Below the pieces are notes generated by a model. The model was not told where the DNA came from. It saw only the letters and a program-made list of their open reading frames with translations, and ran no database searches. A DNA stretch of 64,000 bases, from positions 1 through 64,000 of the forward strand of contig NZ_CAMQAZ010000009.1 of the NCBI RefSeq assembly GCF_946998835.1. Reading direction: 5' to 3'. The position numbers and the translations under genes were made by a program. Within the stretch, counting starts at the first letter, position 1, and each line of letters opens with the position of its first letter. Of this stretch, positions 44,238-52,518 are shown piece after piece. This DNA comes from an uncultured Corynebacterium sp. GTDB taxonomy: Bacteria > Actinomycetota > Actinomycetes > Mycobacteriales > Mycobacteriaceae.

Positions 44238-44681
44238 GTGGGACTATCTGAGCACGAACAGCGGATGCTCGATGAAATCGAGTCTGCACTCTACGCTGAG
44301 GATCCTAAATTTAGTTCGACGATGGCCGGAAATGCATTCAGCTTTCCGGAGGAAAAAGGCGCACCCCGTGGTTTTTCCATTCAGGTAATCGCGCTCATGC
44401 TCCTCGGTCTGCTGATGCTGATTGGCGGCGTCGCTCTGTTCTCCGTGAGTGCTTGGTTTATTGTGCTATCGGTTGCCGGTTTTGGCCTTATGTTTGGTGC
44501 CGGTGTTTGGGCGCTGACCGGTGCCGGCAAGCAGGGGAAGGGGAATTCCTCTCAGGGCCTTAGCTTTGGTAAAGCCAAGCCCGGATCGGCCAAGGGGCGT
44601 CGTGGCGTATCGGGTGGCCGTGGTTCCTCTGGCGACTCCACGTTGGAGTCGCGTTTCCGTGGCCGCTTTGAGGGGCGTTAG
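44238..44681 (+). CDS. DUF3040 membrane protein
   Basis: About 147 residues from the GTG at 44238, preceded closely by GGAGGA. This start gives MGLSEHEQRMLDEIESALYAEDPKF, the conserved opening of DUF3040. Two membrane helices follow (IQVIALMLLGLLMLIGGVALF and AWFIVLSVAGFGLMFGAG), then a Gly/Ser/Arg-rich basic tail. Function is unknown; the gene usually sits just before the dcw cluster in actinobacteria. Confidence 0.88.
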   Translation: MGLSEHEQRMLDEIESALYAEDPKFSSTMAGNAFSFPEEKGAPRGFSIQVIALMLLGLLMLIGGVALFSVSAWFIVLSVAGFGLMFGAGVWALTGAGKQGKGNSSQGLSFGKAKPGSAKGRRGVSGGRGSSGDSTLESRFRGRFEGR

Positions 44682-44749
44682 GGAAGGCCCGGTAGCGGGT
44701 AAAGCCTCAGGATTGAGAAGCTCGGAATCGATAAGTGGGGACAAGTCAG

Positions 44750-44772
44750 AAGTGGCTTGTCGCCACTTTTGT
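44750..44772 (+). terminator. Terminator after DUF3040
   Basis: AAGTGGC-TTGTC-GCCACTT followed by TTGT. The insertion sequence remnant begins directly after it. Confidence 0.6.
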
Positions 44773-45324
44773 GTTAAGTAAAGAAAAGCGTGTCTTGACC
44801 CCATCGTTGGTCCCTGGCGATCGTGACCGGATTGTCAGGGACTTTTCTGTATGTAGATACAGCCACCAATCCATTACTGTGCGTTGATGCGGTAGGTGTC
44901 GATGTGGGTGTGGGGATGATCCACCAGCCTCGTCGGAATCGGTGGTGCATGGTTTGCCTTGTTGCACCATGGTGTGCGGCGAAGGTGGTTAGAGATTGAG
45001 TGCCGGTAGCCCATTGGATGAACCAGGCCATGGTGGCGGTGTTTTTGTTGTGTGTTTGGGTGCTGCGGGTAAAGGAGTGTCCGCAGTGGGTGCAGCGCCA
45101 GCGGGTGGTTGATTTGCTATTGGTGTCGTTTTTATTTGTTGGCTGGCCGCATAGTGGGCAGCTGGGACGGTTGGTGGTCATCCTTTAATCCAACCGGTGT
45201 GCGGTTAGCGCAAATGTGGCCGGAGTTGTGGTGGGCAATAGCTTTCGGGGAGCTATTATTTGGTGGTTTATGGGGTGTGGTCTGGGGTTATGGTGGAATG
45301 CGGACACACTTTTCTTTACTTAAC
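44773..45324 (-). mobile_element. Internally deleted insertion sequence (IS1249/IS256-like)
   Basis: A 552-bp element with 22-bp terminal inverted repeats (44773-44794 and 45303-45324) differing at one base; the outer sequence is GTTAAGTAAAGAAAAG. Inside is only the first part of a transposase gene, so most of an originally longer element is missing. The eight bases outside each end do not match, so no target duplication remains. It may still be moved in trans if a full copy exists elsewhere. Confidence 0.8.
44774..45181 (-). pseudogene. Truncated transposase with N-terminal zinc ribbon
   Basis: 135 codons. The first about 90 residues are recognisable: a four-cysteine zinc ribbon (CPLCGQ ... 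CTHCGHSF), then a helical DNA-binding segment with ATRQTMHHRF. After GWWIIPTPTSTP the sequence loses the transposase pattern, and the frame ends inside the terminal repeat (GQDTLFFT). The catalytic DDE domain is absent. The zinc-ribbon layout resembles corynebacterial IS1249 transposases; the family name is a judgement from memory of that pattern. Confidence 0.75.
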
Positions 45325-45398
45325 CCGATTTGTCTGCCCGACTTGTCGATGGTTTTCCGGCACTTATGCGCGCGGTGTTGGTTCTGCCTGCGCTCATT

Positions 45399-45439
45399 TC
45401 GATGAGCTATTCACTTGTGGCCAGGCTATAGCTCATCGA
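45399..45439. repeat. Perfect 12-bp inverted repeat upstream of mraZ
   Basis: TCGATGAGCTAT (45399-45410) and ATAGCTCATCGA (45428-45439) flank a 17-base loop. No T-run follows on the plus strand. It lies between the IS remnant and the 23-base tandem repeats. Confidence 0.6.
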
Positions 45440-45456
45440 TGTGTGAATGCCACCCC

Positions 45457-45527
45457 TTCGCCCCACCGAGGATTCCCACTTCGCCCCACCGAGGGTTCCC
45501 ACTTCGCCCCACCTTGATGTTGGGGCG
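45457..45527 (+). repeat. 23-bp tandem repeat plus hairpin
   Basis: Two full 23-base units (45457-45479 and 45480-45502, one mismatch) and a partial third begin with TTCGCCCCACC. The last CGCCCCA (45505-45511) pairs with TGGGGCG (45521-45527), but the same word in units 1 and 2 could pair with it instead. Confidence 0.75.
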
Positions 45528-45739
45528 GTGATGCGCACTATTTTATGTGACTAATGTTGCTGATGGGGCTAGCGTGATGCGGCGCCCTGAAGGGGCGCGG
45601 GTGCGTGCCCCACTTTTTTGTGATGCTTTACTCCTGGCAGTGTTTTCTTAAAAGGCCACGTCAGATGGGGTAAATAGAAAGTGGAAATGGGATTATATCT
45701 CTGGCATCGCGTCAGTTTTTCTCCATCCACTGTTGATAG
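45528..45739. other. Gene-free stretch before the mraZ operator
   Basis: About 210 bases with T-rich patches (ACTTTTTTGTG, near 45611) and no coding frame. No convincing promoter or terminator was placed. Confidence 0.4.
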
Positions 45740-45764
45740 TGGGGGATAGTGGGGTAAAGTGGGG
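45740..45764 (+). promoter_or_regulatory. MraZ operator: three TGGGG boxes
   Basis: TGGGG at 45740-45744, 45750-45754 and 45760-45764, exactly ten bases apart. MraZ binds direct repeats of TGGGN separated by five bases in front of its own gene, so this is the autoregulatory site of the dcw cluster. The boxes lie about 195 bases before the mraZ ATG, implying a long leader. Confidence 0.85.
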
Positions 45765-45958
45765 CGTGATGTTGATTGAGGTTGGTCAACATTGCAGAAG
45801 TGAATATCCGATTTGCGCTTAAGGTTTGGCGAGATTTCGGCACCATCGACAAGCGTGGCCTACTGGCTTCGCTTGAAGGGAATGCCTAAATCTCACCGCA
45901 CGGCAAGCGTTTGTGCGTCGACATTGTGGTTGACACGGGGATAGGAGGCCAGTGACGC

Positions 45959-46390
45959 ATGTTTCTGGGCACCTACACTCCGAAGCTTGATGACAAGGGG
46001 CGCCTGACGTTGCCGGCGAAGTTCCGTGAGGACCTCGCTGGTGGCCTGATGGTCACTAAGGGGCAGGATCATTCTCTGGCGGTGTATCCGAAAGAGGAGT
46101 TCGTCAAATTGGCTCAGCGGGCTACCAAGGCCTCTCGCACGAATGCCAAGGCGCGAGCTTTCATTCGAAATCTTGCCGCAAGCACCGATGAGCAGCGCCC
46201 CGATGGTTCAGGTCGAATTACGTTGTCGATGGATCATCGTCGGTACGCGAATCTTTCCAAAGAGTGCGTGGTTATCGGTTCAATTGACTTTCTGGAGATC
46301 TGGGACAAAGAGTCCTGGGAGGCCTACCAGGCGGAGCATGAAGCAGATTTCTCCGAAGGTGAGGATGACTCGCTGTTCGGTGTTTTATAA
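45959..46390 (+). CDS. mraZ: Transcriptional regulator MraZ
   Basis: 143 residues, normal length. Two AbrB-like halves are visible: FLGTYTPKLDDKGRLTLPAKFRE at the start and DGSGRITLSMDHRRYANLSKECVVIG in the second half. It forms a ring that binds TGGG repeats and represses the dcw operon. AGGAGG lies about ten bases before the ATG. The operator repeats upstream support autoregulation. Confidence 0.95.
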   Translation: MFLGTYTPKLDDKGRLTLPAKFREDLAGGLMVTKGQDHSLAVYPKEEFVKLAQRATKASRTNAKARAFIRNLAASTDEQRPDGSGRITLSMDHRRYANLSKECVVIGSIDFLEIWDKESWEAYQAEHEADFSEGEDDSLFGVL

Positions 46391-46445
46391 ACCGCTTGGA
46401 ATAACGGAAAAGAGGGAATGTCCGCATGGACTCTGCCTGATAGCC

Positions 46446-46508
46446 CCTGGTGTACTTCCCCGATACCAGGTTCTGTCGGGCGGGGTCCTGTGAGCATCCC
46501 CGCTTTTT
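46446..46508 (+). promoter_or_regulatory. Possible attenuator between mraZ and rsmH
   Basis: A first hairpin (CCTGGT 46446-46451 with ACCAGG 46465-46470) carries CCCCG (46458-46462) in its loop. It is followed by a true terminator: GCGGGG (46480-46485), 12-base loop, CCCCGC (46498-46503), TTTTT. The loop CCCCG can pair with the CGGGG of the terminator's 5' arm, which would prevent termination. An mraW RNA motif is known in actinobacteria at this position; whether this is it needs a covariance search. Confidence 0.55.
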
Positions 46509-46654
46509 GGTTTTAAGCAGCAATGGCAGCATTCCCGGTAGTGCGCTTGCGGTGCAGTCTGGTTGCTGGCGCGGTGTACGTCGTCAAGCAAATCGGAGCA
46601 AAACATTCAATAGTTTCTCTGGCCAGAGCAAACACACCCGGTAAGGAGGGGGAA

Positions 46655-47695
46655 ATGAACGAATCGGCACCTGCGGTCGATCGCAAGTCCGGCGAGTTTG
46701 GTCATGTCCCCGTTCTGCTTCATCGGGTAACTGATTTGCTACGCCCGGGCATTGAGGCGCTTGCCGACGATGCCGTGGTCGTCGACGGCACTCTTGGTGC
46801 AGGTGGCCACACGGAGTATCTGCTGGAGCAGTTCCCAAACCTTTGTGTCATTGGACTTGATCGCGATGACAACGCGTTGCGGGGGGCAGAAGAGCGGCTC
46901 GCACGCTTCGGTAATCGCTTTGCCGGCTTCCGTGTGCGTTTCGATTCGCTTTCCGAAGCGCTCAGCGGCGAGGTTCCCGCAGCCACTGGTGGAAATGCTG
47001 CGCAGGACATTGTTGGCCGAGCAGCTGAAAAGGGCATTGCGGGGGCATTGTTTGACCTCGGTGTTTCCTCCATGCAGCTCGACCAGGTCAACCGTGGGTT
47101 CGCGTACCGTGTGGACGCCCCGCTGGATATGCGCATGGATGCGAGCCAGGGTATTACCGCCGCGGATGTGCTCAATACTTACTCCCACGGTGATATCGCG
47201 CGCATCCTGTCTACCTACGGCGACGAGCGCTTTGCCGGCAAGATCGCCTCGGCGATTCTGCGTGAGCGCGAAAAGGAGCCATTTACCACTTCGGGGCGCC
47301 TGGTTGAGCTGCTGTACGAAACCATCCCGGCGGCATCGCGACGCAAGGGCGGGCACCCGGCCAAACGTACGTTCCAGGCACTGCGTATCGAGGTCAACCG
47401 TGAGCTCGAGGCGCTGGAAAATGTACTGCCTCAGGTCTGCGACGCGCTCGCGGTTGGTGGGCGTGCAGTGTTCATGAGTTACCAAAGCCTGGAAGACCGC
47501 ATCGTCAAGAAGGACTTTGCAGAGCGAGTGAAGTCGACAACCCCGCCAGGGCTTCCGATGGAGCTTCCGGGACATGAACCGCACTTCGCTCTCATTACGC
47601 GAGGGGCGGAGAAGGCGTCGGTAAGCGAAATCGAAGACAATCCCCGAGCCGCACCGGTGAGAGTTCGCTGTATTGAGCGAATTCGAGCTGATTGA
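46655..47695 (+). CDS. rsmH: 16S rRNA (cytosine(1402)-N4)-methyltransferase
   Basis: 346 residues. The SAM-binding motif is DGTLGAGGHTEYLL, followed by GLDRDDNAL, FDLGVSSMQLD and the conserved GFAYRVDAPLDMRMD. It methylates C1402 in the ribosomal decoding centre. The ATG at 46655 has AAGGAGGGGG directly upstream; the open frame extends 44 codons further but overlaps the terminator structure. It follows mraZ by 264 bases. Confidence 0.95.
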   Translation: MNESAPAVDRKSGEFGHVPVLLHRVTDLLRPGIEALADDAVVVDGTLGAGGHTEYLLEQFPNLCVIGLDRDDNALRGAEERLARFGNRFAGFRVRFDSLSEALSGEVPAATGGNAAQDIVGRAAEKGIAGALFDLGVSSMQLDQVNRGFAYRVDAPLDMRMDASQGITAADVLNTYSHGDIARILSTYGDERFAGKIASAILREREKEPFTTSGRLVELLYETIPAASRRKGGHPAKRTFQALRIEVNRELEALENVLPQVCDALAVGGRAVFMSYQSLEDRIVKKDFAERVKSTTPPGLPMELPGHEPHFALITRGAEKASVSEIEDNPRAAPVRVRCIERIRAD

Positions 47696-47751
47696 CCCCA
47701 ACCATTCCAACCGCACCGTTCACACTCTAAGTACTGGGAGAATTTTCGAGC

Positions 47752-48537
47752 ATGGCAACGACAATCACGGAGCACGCCCCGACTCGGCGCACCTCCCGCG
47801 GCTCATCTGCAACTGCCGCCGGTGCTCGAGTAAGGACTCGTCAGCGCGGTCGTAGCACCCGTACGGAAAAAGATCTGTATCAGCGCCGCCGGTTTGGCCG
47901 CACAGGGTCTCAGCAGGTCATCTCGGTACGCGGGCGACGCGTCACGACGTCCTCGGGGGATAACCACAAATTTGTCGGTGCGGCTCTGATGGTCTTTCTC
48001 GTCGTCGCGGGAATCGTGATGGCGATGTTCCTGTCGGGTATTTCGACTTCGACATCGTTGCAATTGGACGCTGCGCAAACGAAGGAAAAGGAGCTGCGAA
48101 ACCAGCTCGAGGTCCTCGAGCGCGACGTGGCCTACATGAAGTCCACTGGCGCTATCGCGCAGCGTGCGGTCGAAGAGGGGATGGTAAACCCCGAGCAGCC
48201 TGCGGTTCTGACCACCGACCCAGAGGGCAAGGTCGTGGAAGTGCGACCGGGAGATGAGAAGCAGCAGAAGATTATCGACCTCAATGGTGAGTCGCCGACT
48301 AATCCGCATGCACCATCGTCGAACCCGAAGGACACGGAGAATGTTCCGGGCATGCAAGCGCCTGCCATAGAGGAGGCGCACCCGCGCCCGAATGGTCTGC
48401 CGGCGACTGCTCCGTACGCGCCGCAGCAGCACGCCCCGGCTCCGGCACCAGCCCCCGCTCCGGCTCCGGAAGCGCCTGCACCTGAAGGGCCAGCACCTGA
48501 GGGACCTGCACCTGAGGCGCCGGTACCGGCACCATAA
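47752..48537 (+). CDS. ftsL: Septum formation protein FtsL-like, with Pro/Ala-rich tail
   Basis: 261 residues. A basic cytosolic N-terminus of about 80 residues is followed by one helix (FVGAALMVFLVVAGIVMAMFLSG) and a short coiled coil (LQLDAAQTKEKELRNQLEVLERDVAY), the FtsL/DivIC plan. The outer C-terminal part carries a low-complexity Pro-Ala-Glu tail that is much longer than in typical FtsL. It recruits FtsI/FtsW to the septum together with FtsB and FtsQ. It lies 56 bases after rsmH and just before ftsI. Confidence 0.85.
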   Translation: MATTITEHAPTRRTSRGSSATAAGARVRTRQRGRSTRTEKDLYQRRRFGRTGSQQVISVRGRRVTTSSGDNHKFVGAALMVFLVVAGIVMAMFLSGISTSTSLQLDAAQTKEKELRNQLEVLERDVAYMKSTGAIAQRAVEEGMVNPEQPAVLTTDPEGKVVEVRPGDEKQQKIIDLNGESPTNPHAPSSNPKDTENVPGMQAPAIEEAHPRPNGLPATAPYAPQQHAPAPAPAPAPAPEAPAPEGPAPEGPAPEAPVPAP

Positions 48538-48707
48538 GAGCTTAGATAGAAAGTAGAGTCGAACTGGTTAACTGCTCGGTAGTCTGGCGGGTCCACTGTT
48601 TCCTGCCAAGCGACGGTAGACTAATACATTCAGCTGTCGCGATGGCAGGAGATATCGCCTAACATTATCGCGCGCCGGAGAATCGACTTAGTAGAAAGCA
48701 CTAGCGC

Positions 48708-50792
48708 ATGATTCGATCTGGAGACGACTACCCCAACCGTGGAGGGGGGTATGACTTCGGCGAACGTGCTTACCGAATTACAGCCAGTGAGCGCAGGGCC
48801 GACAGCAGGCGTGGTCGAGATGGTCAGCGCAGCCGTAGCCCTGAAGCAAAAACCAATCGAAGCCTGCCGCCGCGCGAGAAGATGCGCATTAGTAATAAGG
48901 ACTTCATTCGGCGGCGCAATTGGCTGCAGTTTATAGGTGCAATCGCTGTTGTGGTTCTAGTATCTCGTCTGGCGTGGGTACAGCTTATTGCCGGTCCGAA
49001 CCTGTCAGCGGCGGCACAGAATCAGCGCACAGTGGAAGTCGTTGACGCCGCTCGGCGCGGCGCAATTCTCGACCGTAACGGAGCGCAACTCGCCTTCACC
49101 ATGGAAGCACGCAGTATCACGGTTCACCCAAACACTCTGCGCAAGTGGATCGGTGATGCCCACAGACAGCGTCCAGACGATGTCGCAGAATATGACGAGC
49201 GGCTCAAGCAGATTTCCAAGGACCTGCCCAAGATGCTCGGTGTGAAGGACATTGACGCTGAAAAGTCGGGGAGCAGCCGCCGTCGTCAAGCGGAACCAGA
49301 AACCGAGGAGAGCTCGGTGATGAGCGCGCCGTCACGCGTGAGCTCGAAGGACATCCTGGAGAAACTGCGCAACGAAGACAGCACCTACGAGGTGCTCGTG
49401 CGGAATGTCGACCCGGACAAAGCCGCGGCAATTGTGGAGAAGTACCCGGAGTTGGTGGCGGAGCGACAGGATATCCGCCAGTATCCGAACGGGGCGACGG
49501 CGGCTAATGTCATCGGCAAGATTGGCATGGATGGTGTCGGCCAGTTCGGTTTTGAGGCCTCACGCGATGCCACATTGCAGGGCATTAACGGTGGCAAGAC
49601 CATCGACATTGCCTCTAATGGTGTGGCAATCCCCGGTTCGACCCGCGATGTGCACCCGGCCGTTGACGGCACTACGTATGAACTGACTCTGGACCTCGAC
49701 ATGCAGTACTTCGTCCAGCAGCAGGTCAATCAGGCCAAGGCCAATTCGGGCGCAGCAGATGCGTCGGCGGTTGTGCTCGATGCGAAGACTGGCGAAGTAC
49801 TGGCGATGGCTCAGGCGGATACGGCTAACCCGAACAAGGATATGGGAGCTGAGCTCGACGAGGGCCGCACTATCGGCAACTCCGCTGTATCGAACCCATT
49901 TGAACCGGGTTCTGTGGCAAAGATCATTACTGCTGCAACCGCTATCGAAGATGGCAAGACAACGCCGGATGAGGTTCTGCAGATTCCGGGCAGTATTGAT
50001 ATGGCGGGTGTCACCGTGCGCGATGCGTGGGAGCACGACACCGAAGCTTTTACGACGACCGGTGTATTCGGCAAGTCTTCCAACGTCGGCACCCTGATGC
50101 TGGCAGAGCGTTTGGGGCAGGATCGTTTCGCTGAGATGTTGCACCTCTTCGGACTGGGACAGTCCACAGGTATTGAACTGCCCAGCGAGTCCTCCGGTCT
50201 GGTTCCCCAGCGTCCGCAGTGGTCCGGTGGTACCTTCGCCAACCTGCCGATTGGTCAGGGCATGGCGATGACTCTGCTGCAAATGACGGGTATTTACCAG
50301 ACCATTGCCAATGACGGTGAACGTATCCCGCCACGCATTGTCCGCTCTACCATTTCCCCGGACGGAACCAAGACCGCAACGCAGCGCCCTGACCCGGTGC
50401 ACGTCATCAGTCCTGAGACTGCGCGTACGGTACGCGCCATGTTCGAAAGCGTCATGCAGTCCGATTCGGAAGGCCGTCAGTCAGGTACTGCGGCCGGTAG
50501 CAGTATTGAAGGGTATTCGCTTACAGGCAAGACCGGTACCGCGCAAAAGGTTGACCCCGAGACCGGGGCATACTCGAACTCTAAGTACCACATCACCTTC
50601 GCTGGCATTGCGCCTGCTGACGACCCCCGTTTTGTGATCGGCATCATGCTCGATGAGCCCGAGCGCGGTGTGCATGGCGAAGGCGGTCAGTCGGCGGCCC
50701 CATTGTTCAAGGACATTGCAGCCTGGGCCCTCAACCGGTACAACGTGCCCCCATCGCCACCCCGCGAGGGTATTTTGCTGCTGCAACCGTAA
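48708..50792 (+). CDS. ftsI: Peptidoglycan transpeptidase FtsI (PBP3)
   Basis: 694 residues; class B penicillin-binding protein that cross-links septal peptidoglycan. A basic cytosolic N-terminus of about 70 residues, one helix (about 71-93), then the dimerisation domain and the transpeptidase. Active-site motifs are SVAK (Ser402), SSN (457-459) and KTG (608-610). A charged insert lies near residues 180-215 (EKSGSSRRRQAEPETEESS). The start ATG has no strong ribosome site, but the frame upstream is not conserved. It follows ftsL by 170 bases. Confidence 0.94.
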   Translation: MIRSGDDYPNRGGGYDFGERAYRITASERRADSRRGRDGQRSRSPEAKTNRSLPPREKMRISNKDFIRRRNWLQFIGAIAVVVLVSRLAWVQLIAGPNLSAAAQNQRTVEVVDAARRGAILDRNGAQLAFTMEARSITVHPNTLRKWIGDAHRQRPDDVAEYDERLKQISKDLPKMLGVKDIDAEKSGSSRRRQAEPETEESSVMSAPSRVSSKDILEKLRNEDSTYEVLVRNVDPDKAAAIVEKYPELVAERQDIRQYPNGATAANVIGKIGMDGVGQFGFEASRDATLQGINGGKTIDIASNGVAIPGSTRDVHPAVDGTTYELTLDLDMQYFVQQQVNQAKANSGAADASAVVLDAKTGEVLAMAQADTANPNKDMGAELDEGRTIGNSAVSNPFEPGSVAKIITAATAIEDGKTTPDEVLQIPGSIDMAGVTVRDAWEHDTEAFTTTGVFGKSSNVGTLMLAERLGQDRFAEMLHLFGLGQSTGIELPSESSGLVPQRPQWSGGTFANLPIGQGMAMTLLQMTGIYQTIANDGERIPPRIVRSTISPDGTKTATQRPDPVHVISPETARTVRAMFESVMQSDSEGRQSGTAAGSSIEGYSLTGKTGTAQKVDPETGAYSNSKYHITFAGIAPADDPRFVIGIMLDEPERGVHGEGGQSAAPLFKDIAAWALNRYNVPPSPPREGILLLQP

Positions 50793-50930
50793 CGAGGTCA
50801 CCACCACGATGAAGCGATAGCAGCAGCACTAACACGCAGACTTTTATTAACTTGGTTTCTACCGAGTGAATGTAATGAAATTTTCGAACTTGTTGTACAC
50901 CAACGACTGACTTGAAAGAGGGAACAGCCA

Positions 50931-52496
50931 ATGACCGCCACCCTTGCGAAATTGTGTAACCTCGCACACGGCCGACTCGACGGCATCACAAACTCAGAGG
51001 CTGAGACCACTGAGATTGCTGCAATCGAACTCAATGCCGCCGACGTACCCGAAGGCGGAATGTTCGCGGCTGTGCCGGGGACTCGCACACACGGCGCGCG
51101 CTACGCCGAGCAGTCACCTGCCACAGCAATCCTGACCGATGACGAAGGGCTGAAAATCCTGCGGGAAGCGGGGGAGACACGCCCAATCGTGGTTGTCGAC
51201 GATGTCCGTGCGGTCATGGGCCATGTTGCTGCAGAAATCTACGGGCACCCGTCGGATTCGCTGACTGTCATTGGAGTTACTGGCACCTCCGGCAAGACCA
51301 CTACGACCTACATGTTGGAAGGTGCGTTGCTGGCAGCCGGGTGCTCTACCGGCATCATCGGAACTACCGGTACTCGTATTAACGGGCGCAAGGTTCCGTC
51401 GAGCCTGACGACCCCGGAGGCCCCAGCACTTCAGCGCCTGTTCCATGAGATGCTCGCCGAAGGCGTAACTCACGTTGTCATGGAGGTCTCCTCCCACGCC
51501 CTGTCACTGGGGCGCGTCGATGGAGTCAACTTCGATGTCGGCTGCTTCCTCAACCTGTCGCAGGATCACCTGGACTTCCATAAGACCCTGGAAGAGTACT
51601 TCCAGGCCAAGGCCAAGCTTTTCGACCCAGCTGGGCCAACTCACGCTCCGCAGGCTGTGGTGTGCATTGACGACGACTGGGGAGTCCGCATGGCCGATAT
51701 TGCAGCCGGTGCCCCGGAAGTTCAGGTCACAACTGTGCACACCCAACACCGTGTTACCGAAAAGGTACCGACCGCCGACGTGAGCACCGATTGGCACGCC
51801 GCGGCTGCCACAGTCGCGCCCAATGGGGTACAGCATGTTGCGCTGACGCGAAATAACATGGACACAGTAGAGGTGGAAGTTCCTCTGCCGGGCGCATTCA
51901 ACGTTGCCAATGCCTCGGTCGCTTGGGCTGTGCTCGACGTAATTGGGTACGCCAATGACGATGCGAAGAACGGCCTGGCACAGGTGCGTGTGCCAGGCCG
52001 CATGGAACGCATCGACCGCGGGCAGGACTTCCTGGCCGTCGTAGATTACGCGCACAAGCCGGCCGCCGTAGCTGAAGTTTTAGCCACGCTGCGGGCACAG
52101 ACAGAAGGCCGCGTACTGGTTGTTGTTGGCGCTGGCGGCGACCGAGATAGCGCCAAGCGTCCAATCATGGGCGCCGAGGCAGCCTGTGGCGCCGATGTCG
52201 TCATCATCACCGATGACAACCCACGCTCCGAGGTGCCAGCGGATATCCGTGCCGCCGTGGTAGAGGGTGCAAGACAAGCCATTGCCAGTGGCAAGGCCGC
52301 TTCGGACACCGTCGTGGAGGAAATTGGAGATCGCGGCCAAGCAATCCGGCGTGTCGTGGAGCTTGCGCACAGCGGAGACAGCATTGTGGTGGCCGGCAAG
52401 GGGCACGAAACCGGCCAAGATGTTGGTGGCGTGATTTATCCATTCGACGACCGTGAACAGCTGGCCGAGACGCTCGCGAAGCGTCTGGAACTCTAA
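50931..52496 (+). CDS. murE: UDP-MurNAc-tripeptide synthetase (DAP-adding)
   Basis: 521 residues; adds meso-diaminopimelate to UDP-MurNAc-L-Ala-D-Glu. ATP loop GTSGKTTTTYML, Mur-ligase VMEVSSHAL, and DDNPRSE, the DNPR motif that selects meso-DAP rather than lysine. A GAGGGAACAGCC leader precedes the ATG. It follows ftsI by 138 bases and precedes murF by 22. Confidence 0.95.
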   Translation: MTATLAKLCNLAHGRLDGITNSEAETTEIAAIELNAADVPEGGMFAAVPGTRTHGARYAEQSPATAILTDDEGLKILREAGETRPIVVVDDVRAVMGHVAAEIYGHPSDSLTVIGVTGTSGKTTTTYMLEGALLAAGCSTGIIGTTGTRINGRKVPSSLTTPEAPALQRLFHEMLAEGVTHVVMEVSSHALSLGRVDGVNFDVGCFLNLSQDHLDFHKTLEEYFQAKAKLFDPAGPTHAPQAVVCIDDDWGVRMADIAAGAPEVQVTTVHTQHRVTEKVPTADVSTDWHAAAATVAPNGVQHVALTRNNMDTVEVEVPLPGAFNVANASVAWAVLDVIGYANDDAKNGLAQVRVPGRMERIDRGQDFLAVVDYAHKPAAVAEVLATLRAQTEGRVLVVVGAGGDRDSAKRPIMGAEAACGADVVIITDDNPRSEVPADIRAAVVEGARQAIASGKAASDTVVEEIGDRGQAIRRVVELAHSGDSIVVAGKGHETGQDVGGVIYPFDDREQLAETLAKRLEL

Positions 52497-52518
52497 CTAG
52501 CAAGGACTGTAAAACATC

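Noticed and set aside
45457..45517. CRISPR-like short repeats
   Set aside because: The 23-base units are directly adjacent without spacers, only two and a half copies exist, and no cas gene is near.
45798..45887. 29-codon open frame before mraZ as a gene
   Set aside because: GTG start without a ribosome site; kept only as a possible leader peptide in a finding.
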